From Hylemonella sp. UBA2468 (GTDB lineage: Bacteria; Pseudomonadota; Gammaproteobacteria; Burkholderiales; Burkholderiaceae_C): a stretch of 7,272 bases of DNA. The notes below the pieces were generated by a model. The model did not search any database, was not told the DNA's origin, and saw only the letters and a list, made by a program, of their open reading frames with translations. The translations under genes and the position numbers were made by a program. The stretch spans positions 22,654-29,925 of the forward strand of contig DDPM01000187.1 in NCBI GenBank assembly GCA_002342165.1, written 5' to 3'. This document shows, in pieces, positions 1 through 5,747 of this stretch (its first letter is position 1; each line of letters opens with the position of its first letter).

Positions 1-813
1 GTCAATTTGTCGCTGGACGCCAAAGGCACTCGCATATTCAAAGATGTCACGCGCGAGAGCGTGGGCAAGCGCATGGCCATCATCTTGTTTGAAAAAGGCA
101 AGGGCGAGGTGGTCACGGCCCCAGTCATCCGCACCGAAATTGGCGGCGGGCGCGTGCAAATTTCGGGTCGCATGACCACCATGGAAGCGGCCGACACATC
201 TTTGCTGCTGCGAGCGGGCTCGCTGGCAGCACCCATGGAAATTATTGAAGAGCGCACCATAGGTCCCAGCTTGGGCGCCGAAAACATTGCCATGGGCTTT
301 TCCAGCGTGGCTTGGGGTTTTGTGGCGGTGGCGGTGTTCATGTGTGTTTACTACGCCTTGTTTGGCGTGTTTTCTACTGTGGCGTTGGCCGTGAACCTGC
401 TGCTCTTGGTGGCGGTGCTGTCCATGATGCAAGCCACCCTGACCCTGCCGGGCATGGCCGCCATGGCCTTGGTGCTTGGGATGGCCATTGATGCCAACGT
501 GCTCATCAATGAGCGCGTGCGCGAAGAATTGCGCAATGGCGCCGCCCCTCAAACCGCCATCCACGCCGGTTACGACCGCGCCTGGGCCACCATTCTGGAC
601 TCCAACGTCACCACGCTCATTGCCGGTTTGGCCTTGTTGGCCTTTGGGTCTGGTCCGGTGCGTGGCTTTGCCGTAGTGCATTGCCTGGGTATTTTGACCA
701 GCATGTTCTCTGGGGTCTTTTTCTCACGCGGCTTGGTCAACCTTTGGTATGGCAGGCAGAAAAAGCTCAAAGGCGTGTCCATTGGCACCGTTTGGCGGCC
801 TGAGGGAAGTTAA
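1..813 (+). CDS. secD: Protein translocase subunit SecD, C-terminal part (5' end outside window)
   Basis: SecD is an inner-membrane subunit of the SecDF complex, which uses the proton gradient to help pull exported proteins through SecYEG on the periplasmic side. The frame is already open at base 1, so this is the last 270 codons of a protein usually about 600 residues long. Visible are the end of the periplasmic region, the conserved ERTIGPSLG segment (about window residues 84-92), and five membrane segments, TM2-TM6. The SecD signature DANVLINER lies at about residues 164-172, with the functional Asp in the membrane. GYDRAWATILDSNVTTLIAG matches the conserved stretch after it. The C-terminus ends shortly after the last membrane helix, as in E. 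coli SecD. TAA is 2 nt before the secF start, so the genes are co-transcribed; yajC is the expected gene just upstream but is not in view. Nothing looks truncated apart from the window edge. Confidence 0.97.
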   Translation, partial: VNLSLDAKGTRIFKDVTRESVGKRMAIILFEKGKGEVVTAPVIRTEIGGGRVQISGRMTTMEAADTSLLLRAGSLAAPMEIIEERTIGPSLGAENIAMGFSSVAWGFVAVAVFMCVYYALFGVFSTVALAVNLLLLVAVLSMMQATLTLPGMAAMALVLGMAIDANVLINERVREELRNGAAPQTAIHAGYDRAWATILDSNVTTLIAGLALLAFGSGPVRGFAVVHCLGILTSMFSGVFFSRGLVNLWYGRQKKLKGVSIGTVWRPEGS

Positions 814-815
814 AC

Positions 816-1772
816 ATGGAATTTTTCAAAATCCGCCGCGACATTCCGTTCATGCGGCATGCGATGGTCTTCAACCTGATTTCGCTGGTCACCTTTTTGG
901 CAGCGGTGTTTTTTCTGTTCAGCCGCGGTTTGCATTTGTCGGTGGAATTTACCGGCGGCACGCTCATGGAGGTCAGCTATTCGCAAGCGGCCGACTTGGA
1001 GGAGGTGCGCAAAACCATTGGCGAGTTGGGTTACCAAGACGTGCAGGTGCAAAACTTTGGCAATGCCCGAGATGTGCTGATCCGTATGCCCGCGGTCAAG
1101 AGTGTGAGTTCTGCCCAGCAGAGCGAGCGCGTGCTCGCAGCGCTGCAAAACCCTGCCAACCCAGTGACCCTGCGTCGTACTGAGTTTGTTGGCCCCCAGG
1201 TAGGCGACGAATTGGTCACCGACGGCCTCAAGGCCTTGGCCTTTGTGGTGGTGGGCATCATGATTTATTTGGCGTTTCGCTTTGAGTGGAAATTCTCTGT
1301 GGCGGCCATATTGGCCAACCTGCACGACGTGGTCATCATCTTGGGGTTTTTTGCGTATTTTCAGTGGGAGTTTTCGCTACCGGTGTTGGCTGCAGTGCTG
1401 GCGGTGCTGGGCTATTCGGTCAACGAGTCGGTGGTGATTTTTGACCGGATCCGCGAAAACTTCCGCCGCTACCGCAAGCTCGACACGGTGGGCATCATTG
1501 ACAACGCCATCACCTCCACCATCAGCCGCACCATCATCACCCACGGTTGCACGCAGCTGATGGTGCTGTCCATGCTGGTGTTTGGCGGCCCCACGCTGCA
1601 TTACTTTGCACTGGCGCTGACCATCGGCATTCTGTTTGGTATTTACTCTTCCGTGTTTGTGGCTGCGGCAATTGCCATGTGGCTGGGTATCAAACGCGAA
1701 GATCTGATCAAAGGGACCGTTGCTAAAAAACCGGGCGACCCGCAAGACCCCAACGATGGGGCGGTGGTTTAA
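816..1772 (+). CDS. secF: Protein translocase subunit SecF
   Basis: SecF pairs with SecD in the inner membrane to drive late steps of Sec-dependent export. The 318-residue length is close to the E. coli protein (323). TM1 spans about residues 17-36. It is followed by the conserved periplasmic VEFTGGTLMEV motif (43-53) and the first periplasmic domain, which ends at FVGPQVGDEL (124-133). TM2-TM6 lie between about 137 and 292. The SecF signature GYSVNESVVIFDRIRENF (199-216) and the SRTIITHG segment (238-244) are intact. The short C-terminal tail is hydrophilic (KKPGDPQDPNDG). The ATG at 816 has a GAGGGA ribosome-binding site (802-807) 8 nt upstream, lying inside the end of secD, which points to coupled translation. 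The protein closely resembles Comamonadaceae SecF. No key residue is missing. Confidence 0.98.
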   Translation: MEFFKIRRDIPFMRHAMVFNLISLVTFLAAVFFLFSRGLHLSVEFTGGTLMEVSYSQAADLEEVRKTIGELGYQDVQVQNFGNARDVLIRMPAVKSVSSAQQSERVLAALQNPANPVTLRRTEFVGPQVGDELVTDGLKALAFVVVGIMIYLAFRFEWKFSVAAILANLHDVVIILGFFAYFQWEFSLPVLAAVLAVLGYSVNESVVIFDRIRENFRRYRKLDTVGIIDNAITSTISRTIITHGCTQLMVLSMLVFGGPTLHYFALALTIGILFGIYSSVFVAAAIAMWLGIKREDLIKGTVAKKPGDPQDPNDGAVV

Positions 1773-1804
1773 GGCCCTTTCATGGGGCAACTAACGGGGT
1801 CGTC

Positions 1805-2365
1805 ATGGCTGATGTTTACGAGCTCCCCAAAGACCTTCCCATACCGCTAGATGACGGTGCCACCGACCATTTGGTGGGCATGAGTCTTCCCCAAGTGGCG
1901 CTGATGTCTACCCTCGGTCACGCGATGGAGTTGGGCGAGATGGCGATCAAGGGCAAGTTGGTGATCTATTGCTATCCTATGACGGGGCAGCCCGATGTGC
2001 CTTTGCCTGAGGGCTGGGATCAGATACCGGGTGCCAGAGGGTGTACGCCGCAAAGTTGTGTTTTTCGAGACCACTACCAAGAGCTTCAGGCGTTGGGCGC
2101 AGAAGTGATGGGCTTGAGTGTGCAAACGCCCGAGTATCAGAAGGAAATGGCAGATCGGCTGCACTTGCCGTTCCCCGTCTTGAGCGATGCTCAATTTCAA
2201 TTTCAAAAGGCCTTGAACTTGCCCACTTTTGAAGTTGCAGGCATGACCCTGTTAAAGCGGGTGACTTTGATTGTTCAGAACGGCGTGATCGAAGCCGTGC
2301 ATTACCCCATTTTTCCCAGCGACAGTGACGTCACCTGGGTTCTGAATTACTTGACGCGCAAGTGA
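1805..2365 (+). CDS. Bcp/PrxQ-type peroxiredoxin (thiol peroxidase)
   Basis: This is a thioredoxin-fold peroxidase that would reduce hydrogen peroxide or organic hydroperoxides in the cytoplasm; no signal peptide is seen. The GCTPQSC motif places a likely peroxidatic Cys80 and a resolving Cys85 five residues later, as in E. coli Bcp (GCTVQAC) and atypical 2-Cys PrxQ enzymes. The following FRDHYQEL, LGAEVMGLSVQTPE and LPFPVLSD segments also fit Bcp. Arg152 in KRVTLIV is the likely conserved active-site Arg. Unlike E. coli Bcp, about 17 extra residues separate Pro58/Thr60 from the GCT. Cys56 is an additional cysteine. The length is 186 residues against about 156 for E. coli Bcp, the rest being an N-terminal extension. 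The ATG at 1805 has only a weak GGGG (1796-1799) upstream. The gene lies 32 nt after secF with no clear terminator between, so it may be read from the secDF promoter. The reductant is not predictable from sequence. Confidence 0.9.
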   Translation: MADVYELPKDLPIPLDDGATDHLVGMSLPQVALMSTLGHAMELGEMAIKGKLVIYCYPMTGQPDVPLPEGWDQIPGARGCTPQSCVFRDHYQELQALGAEVMGLSVQTPEYQKEMADRLHLPFPVLSDAQFQFQKALNLPTFEVAGMTLLKRVTLIVQNGVIEAVHYPIFPSDSDVTWVLNYLTRK

Positions 2366-2373
2366 AGTGCCCA

Positions 2374-2925
2374 TCAGTGCGCCACCCGCTCATCCGGGTT
2401 TTCGCACAGTTCGTCCAAGATGAGGGCATCGGGCTCTTGGCCAAAGCTCCAAAACACCATCAGCATGATGAGTTTGAGGTCGGCCAAATCTAGCCGTGCG
2501 CCAGAGGTGGCCAAGGCGCGGTCCACCACCACTTCGCGAAGCGTTGAAGGCAGCACCCCCGAGCTTTCTAAAAAGGTGATAAACCCCAGACACTCAGCGC
2601 CCAGCTTGCGTTGTTCAGAGGCGGAGTAAATCCGCATGCTGAGTGCCGACTGCTCAAGGGCTGGCGCAGCGTTGAGCAGTAGGGCCAAGGATTCAGGCAG
2701 AGGGGCGGCGTCGTCGGCCAATTCAACCGCTTCAGCATTTGCATCATGAGGCGTCCACAAGGTGCAGCGGGTGGCCAGTTGGAGGCCGTCAAGCCAGTCC
2801 AGCGCGTCGCGGATTTCGTCAGGTTCAAAACCTACAGAGTTGAGCTTTCGTTCCAAGAGCCGGGGCTCTGGACAGGAGGTTTCGCCCCAGTAGTTCTCAT
2901 ACACATACACAAGTACTTCAAACAT
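2374..2925 (-). CDS. smg: Smg family protein (DUF494)
   Basis: Smg is a small cytoplasmic protein of unknown molecular role, found next to dprA (smf) in many gamma- and betaproteobacteria. The 183-residue product opens with MFEVLVYVYENY, matching the E. coli start MFDVLMYLFETY. It keeps the family's later landmarks: GFEPDEIRDALDWLDGL (32-48), LSMRIYS (95-101), CLGFITFLE (112-120), REVVVDRAL (130-138) and LDLADLKLIMLMVFW (145-159), ending in His as in E. coli. It is about 26 residues longer than E. coli Smg. The extra length sits in a hydrophilic, Ala- and acid-rich linker at about residues 55-92. It is the last visible gene of the minus-strand group, 70 nt after dprA. No clear Shine-Dalgarno site precedes the ATG. 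Membership of the family is clear; the function is not known. Confidence 0.95.
   Translation of the reverse strand: MFEVLVYVYENYWGETSCPEPRLLERKLNSVGFEPDEIRDALDWLDGLQLATRCTLWTPHDANAEAVELADDAAPLPESLALLLNAAPALEQSALSMRIYSASEQRKLGAECLGFITFLESSGVLPSTLREVVVDRALATSGARLDLADLKLIMLMVFWSFGQEPDALILDELCENPDERVAH
2384..2402 (+). terminator. Possible weak intrinsic terminator after the peroxiredoxin gene
   Basis: A 5-bp GC-rich inverted repeat (ACCCG at 2384-2388, CGGGT at 2395-2399) with a 6-nt loop runs into TTTT (2399-2402), starting 18 nt after the peroxiredoxin stop. It lies inside the 3' coding end of smg on the other strand, since the convergent stops are only 8 nt apart. The stem is short and the T run is brief, so this may be coincidence. 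Confidence 0.3.
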
Positions 2926-2931
2926 GCAGGG

Positions 2932-2937
2932 ACTATA
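2932..2937 (-). promoter_or_regulatory. smg: Candidate -10 element (TATAGT) just upstream of smg
   Basis: The minus strand reads TATAGT six nt before the smg ATG, which would place a transcript start at or very near the start codon. No good -35 is seen at a 16-18 nt spacing, and there is no Shine-Dalgarno site. The rest of the 70-nt dprA-smg gap (2926-2995) shows no convincing terminator or RNA structure. This is a weak call from base pattern only. Confidence 0.2.
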
Positions 2938-2995
2938 GCGGGGCCACTGAGCACCAATCCCATCATTTTGACGACCTTAGGGGCCTATTTCTGAT

Positions 2996-4177
2996 TTAGG
3001 CGCGGGCGAGTCGCTGGTAGAGCCCGTCGGGCAATCGGGTGACCTCGCCGTCAAGCTCTAGTGTCATCAGTTCGGCTTGCAACAGCGCGGTGGGTTGGCC
3101 GGTGCGGGCTTGCAGCGCATCTAGGCTTACGGGGTCAAAACCCAAGGCCCGCAGCAGCTCGGTGTCAATGGGCGATTCGCTGTCTTCTGGGTGGGTGATG
3201 GGCGTTAACCGACGTTCATGTACGGGCTGGATGTGCAGCTCTTCCAGCACGTCTTGGGCCGCCTCCACCAGCTTGGCGCCTTGACGGATCAGCGCGTGGC
3301 AGCCGCGGGCTTGTGGGGCATGGATGGAGCCCGGTATGGCAAACACTTCGCGCCCCATGTCAGCGGCGAGCCGAGCGGTGATGAGCGAGCCCGACTGCAT
3401 CGCCGCTTCAACCACCAAGGTGCCGCTGGACACGGCAGCAATAAGGCGGTTGCGCTTGGGAAAATTAGCCGCCAGTGGGGGCGTACCCAAAGGGCATTCG
3501 CTGATCAACAGGCCTTGGCTGGCAATGCGGCGGGCCAGCGTGTGGTGCGCTTTGGGGTAAACGCGGTCTATGCCGGTGCCTACAAAGGCAATGGTGGCCA
3601 AGCCCCGCTCGTGAAGAGTTTCCTGGGCGTCTAGAGCATCTAGAGCGCCTTCGTGAGCAGCGCCGTCAATGCCCAAGGCCATGCCCGACACGATGGTCAA
3701 ACCTGCTTGGGTCAGGCTGTAGGCAAAGTCGCGTGCGTTGATGATGCCTTGCGGGGTGGGGTTTCGGCTGCCTACCATGGCCAAAAGCCGGTCGCTCTGA
3801 AAGGCGGTGCTCATCAGGTCGGTGCGGCCCACCAAATACAGCATGAGGGGCGGGTCTTCCAGTTGCAGCAAGCTGGCAGGGTAATCGGGGTCGCCCAAGG
3901 TCAGTATGCAGCGCCCCGCAGGCACGCCGTCTGGGCCGGGGGGGGTGAGCAGCCAGTTCCAGGTGTCTTCAGTGAGCGCGGCCAAGTCTTCGGGCTCGCG
4001 GCTCAAAGCATTGGCTTGCGAGGCATTGACCAGCTGGCTCAGGGTGGTGTGAGACTGCCCCCAAATGGCGCTGGGCAAACCCAGGGCTTTGAGCAGCTTG
4101 CGGGCAGTGGCCGGGCCCACTCCCGGGGTGGTGCACAAGCGCAGCCAGTGGTTCAGCTCTTCGCGGTCCAGCGTCAT
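2996..4177 (-). CDS. dprA: DNA processing protein DprA (Smf)
   Basis: DprA binds incoming single-stranded DNA in the cytoplasm during natural transformation and loads RecA on it. The 393-residue protein has the three usual parts. An N-terminal helical domain carries a helix-hairpin-helix-like TPGVGPATARKLL (17-29). The Rossmann-like core at about 90-315 contains VGSRNPT (135-141), SGMALGID (164-171), GTGIDRVYP (200-208), SECPLG (226-231), FPKRNRLIA (239-247), SGSLITA (262-268) and GCHALIRQGAKLV (292-304). A C-terminal winged-helix domain spans about 335-393. Two oddities are visible: a run of eight C on the coding strand at codons 78-80, and about ten extra residues (ALDAQETLHERG region, 181-192) before the TIAFVGTG strand. 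Its start is 9 nt after the stop of the upstream secreted-protein gene, with a weak TAGAG upstream, so the two are likely co-transcribed. The reading frame is intact. DprA alone does not prove competence, because it occurs in many bacteria not known to be transformable. Confidence 0.98.
   Translation of the reverse strand: MTLDREELNHWLRLCTTPGVGPATARKLLKALGLPSAIWGQSHTTLSQLVNASQANALSREPEDLAALTEDTWNWLLTPPGPDGVPAGRCILTLGDPDYPASLLQLEDPPLMLYLVGRTDLMSTAFQSDRLLAMVGSRNPTPQGIINARDFAYSLTQAGLTIVSGMALGIDGAAHEGALDALDAQETLHERGLATIAFVGTGIDRVYPKAHHTLARRIASQGLLISECPLGTPPLAANFPKRNRLIAAVSSGTLVVEAAMQSGSLITARLAADMGREVFAIPGSIHAPQARGCHALIRQGAKLVEAAQDVLEELHIQPVHERRLTPITHPEDSESPIDTELLRALGFDPVSLDALQARTGQPTALLQAELMTLELDGEVTRLPDGLYQRLARA
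3629..3646 (+). repeat. Two-copy 9-bp tandem repeat inside dprA
   Basis: The units at 3629-3637 (GTCTAGAGC) and 3638-3646 (ATCTAGAGC) differ only in their first base. On the coding strand they give Ala-Leu-Asp twice (dprA residues 178-183), at the start of a loop longer than usual for DprA. The 9-bp period preserves the frame. Confidence 0.8.
3938..3945 (+). repeat. Eight-base G tract (C on the dprA coding strand)
   Basis: Eight consecutive G on the plus strand read as CC-CCC-CCC in dprA codons 78-80 (Thr-Pro-Pro), in the linker between the N-terminal helical domain and the Rossmann core. It is the longest G/C homopolymer I noticed in the window. A one-base slip would truncate DprA before its DNA-binding core. 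Confidence 0.9.
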
Positions 4178-4186
4178 ATGAAGGCT

Positions 4187-5140
4187 CTAGTCGACCCTGC
4201 TGCGGGCATGAGGGTCGCCCACAAGGCGGTCACCTACGCGCACGCCATCGACCGTGTCCAAAATCAGGCCGTAAGACAGCTGCTCAAAGGTTTGGAAGAC
4301 CAGCAGCCACCCGTTGGGCTCATCGGGCAATTTCATCAGAGTCGGGTTTTCGGGTTGGGCCCGCAACGGGGCGCCAGCTTTCAGGATGTTCAATACATGG
4401 CCGGCCTTCAAGCCGTCGCGCCGGCCTAAATTCAAGCTCACCACTTGGTTTTGCCCCGCATTGACCACAGCACTTCCGTACATGGACACAATGCGCCCTG
4501 CCATGGCCCGATCTGGGCTGCGTGGCACTAAATTCAAATAAGTGCGTTCTGGCTCAGGCAGCAGCCGATCGCCCACCCGCACCTCCTCTTTGGAATTCAC
4601 AATTTCAATGCGCGCAGGCACGGTCACCGCCAACATCCGTCCATCGGGGCCAGCTTCAAAGGTTTGGGATTCACCCTGTTGCAGCAACGCCTTGCCAAGG
4701 TAATGCGCTTCGTAACCCAAAACCTGCTGGGTGACTGGGTCTTTGAGTGGGCGTGCATTGCGAAACAGGCGCCACAAAGGTTGGGCACGAACAGCGGTTT
4801 GATTCAGCGGCTGGGTATCGGTGCCCAAAGCGTAAGCGCGGTCGCCACGGCTCAGCATGACGTGGTGTTCGGCCGTGGCCACCACACGTGGGGCCTGGTC
4901 CATGTCTTGGGCCTCCACCACCAAAGCCTCAGACCAAAAAGGCTCCAAAACTTCAGTGCGCAAAGCAGACAAGGCACGAGGGTCCCAAGCTTGGGCTCGA
5001 ATGCGGGGTGAAAAGCGCACCGTAGGCAGATCTGCCATGGCCACGTCATCAGCGCCCCATGTGGAGTGGGGCCACAGGGCGCAGAGCAGTGCTGGAAAAA
5101 GGAAACGCGCCAGAATAAATGAACCTGAGGACTCAAACAT
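4187..5140 (-). CDS. Secreted protein related to the C-terminal region of LysM-domain proteins, lacking LysM
   Basis: Residues 1-29 (from MFESSGSFILARFLF to HSTWG) look like a Sec signal peptide, with likely cleavage near G29/A30, so the protein should be periplasmic. Residues 38-309 resemble, from memory, the region after the LysM domain in the Burkholderiales protein encoded beside dprA: VRFSPRIR, EPFWSEALVVEAQ, APRVVAT, LSRGDRAYALG, PLKDPVTQQVLGYEA, KEEVRVGDRLLPEP, RIVSMYGSAVVNAGQNQVVSLN and DGVRVGDRLV. No LysM motif (such as a GDTLW-type core) is present between the signal peptide and this region. The length is 317 residues. The ATG at 5140 was chosen over one at 5254 because the longer form would bury the signal peptide behind 38 polar residues and overlap def. 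No Shine-Dalgarno site precedes it; a 12-bp palindrome sits there instead. The gene is divergent from def and 9 nt upstream of dprA. A role in the cell envelope is inferred; the molecular function is unknown. Confidence 0.78.
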   Translation of the reverse strand: MFESSGSFILARFLFPALLCALWPHSTWGADDVAMADLPTVRFSPRIRAQAWDPRALSALRTEVLEPFWSEALVVEAQDMDQAPRVVATAEHHVMLSRGDRAYALGTDTQPLNQTAVRAQPLWRLFRNARPLKDPVTQQVLGYEAHYLGKALLQQGESQTFEAGPDGRMLAVTVPARIEIVNSKEEVRVGDRLLPEPERTYLNLVPRSPDRAMAGRIVSMYGSAVVNAGQNQVVSLNLGRRDGLKAGHVLNILKAGAPLRAQPENPTLMKLPDEPNGWLLVFQTFEQLSYGLILDTVDGVRVGDRLVGDPHARSRVD

Positions 5141-5237
5141 GCCAAAATTTTGGAGCGCGAATGTGTCAGGACATGGGCAAACCCCGCAATCAGGGTGAAA
5201 ATACAAGCCCCGATTTGTACTTACAGTACCTCCTGCT
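5141..5237. promoter_or_regulatory. Divergent promoter region between the secreted-protein gene and def
   Basis: These 97 nt must serve both directions. They hold three inverted repeats: a perfect 12-bp CCAAAATTTTGG (5142-5153), one base from the minus-strand ATG; TGTC-AG-GACA (5164-5173); and GTACT-TAC-AGTAC (5217-5229). TACAGT (5222-5227) is a possible -10 for def but no matching -35 was seen. CCTCCT (5229-5234) lies 3 nt before the def ATG, so the plus strand has no Shine-Dalgarno site there; the same bases read AGGAGG on the minus strand, too far from any likely start to be used. Transcription start points cannot be fixed by eye. Confidence 0.5.
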
Positions 5238-5747
5238 ATGGCACTGCTCTCCATTCTTCAATTTCCCGATCCGCGTTTGCACAGAGTCGCTCGGCCGGTA
5301 GGCGAGGTAGATGCGCGCATTCAGGCGCTGGTGGCTGACATGCTCGAGACCATGTACGAGGCGCGGGGCATAGGCTTGGCCGCCACGCAAGTGGATGTGC
5401 ACGAGCGCGTGATCGTGATGGATGTGTCCGAGGAGCGCGACCAACCGCTGGTGCTGATCAACCCCGAAGTGGTGTGGGCCAGTCCCGAGCGACAAATTCA
5501 TGAAGAAGGTTGTCTGTCGGTGCCGGGCATCTACGACGGCGTGGAGCGTCATCTAGAGGTGCATGTGCAGGCTTTGGATGCCCAAGGCCAATGCCAACTG
5601 CATCAGGCTGAGGGCTTGATGGCGGTGTGCGTGCAGCATGAAATGGACCATTTGCTGGGCAAGGTGTTTGTGGAATACCTCTCGCCGCTCAAGCGCAACC
5701 GCATCAAAACCAAAATGGTCAAAGCCCAACGCGAGGCGCAGCGTTGA
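5238..5747 (+). CDS. def: Peptide deformylase
   Basis: Peptide deformylase is a metalloenzyme (usually Fe2+) that removes the formyl group from the N-terminal Met of nascent proteins as they leave the ribosome. All three catalytic motifs are intact in the 169-residue product: GIGLAATQ (44-51), EGCLS (90-94) and QHEMDH (133-138). Cys92, His134 and His138 are the metal ligands, Glu135 is the catalytic base, and Gln51 helps hold the oxyanion. The start [15 protein letters not shown] is the typical N-terminus for Burkholderiales deformylases, which supports the ATG at 5238 despite the lack of a Shine-Dalgarno site. The C-terminal tail ([21 protein letters not shown]) is basic. The stop overlaps the fmt start by 4 nt, so the two are probably coupled. 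Confidence 0.98.
   Translation: MALLSILQFPDPRLHRVARPVGEVDARIQALVADMLETMYEARGIGLAATQVDVHERVIVMDVSEERDQPLVLINPEVVWASPERQIHEEGCLSVPGIYDGVERHLEVHVQALDAQGQCQLHQAEGLMAVCVQHEMDHLLGKVFVEYLSPLKRNRIKTKMVKAQREAQR
5733..5736 (+). promoter_or_regulatory. fmt: Ribosome-binding site (GAGG) for fmt, inside the end of def
   Basis: GAGG ends 7 nt before the TTG at 5744. This is the feature that favours the TTG overlapping the def stop over a second in-frame TTG at 5768, since no ATG is available before the conserved Rossmann start [11 protein letters not shown]. Confidence 0.6.

Noticed and set aside
810..1325. Minus-strand open frame of 171 codons opposite secF
   Set aside because: secF is unmistakable on the other strand; the His- and Gln-rich product is typical of an antisense shadow.
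1774..1788. GCCC/GGGC inverted repeat between secF and the peroxiredoxin gene as a terminator
   Set aside because: The stem is only 4 bp with a 7-nt loop and no T run follows.
2349..2363. ACTTG/CAAGT inverted repeat at the end of the peroxiredoxin gene as a terminator for smg
   Set aside because: The stem has 5 bp, lies within coding sequence, and is not followed by a convincing T run on either strand.
3653..4429. Plus-strand open frame of 258 codons opposite dprA and the secreted-protein gene
   Set aside because: It runs antisense across two well-supported genes, its product is Gln/Gly/Ala-rich low-complexity sequence with no recognisable motif, and long antisense frames are common in GC-rich coding DNA.
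5141..5254. Longer form of the secreted protein starting at 5254
   Set aside because: It would add 38 mostly polar, Cys-containing residues before the signal peptide and overlap the def start. The AGGAGGT on the minus strand near 5228-5234 lies downstream of that start and about 21 nt before the only later in-frame start-like codon (TTG), so it supports neither.
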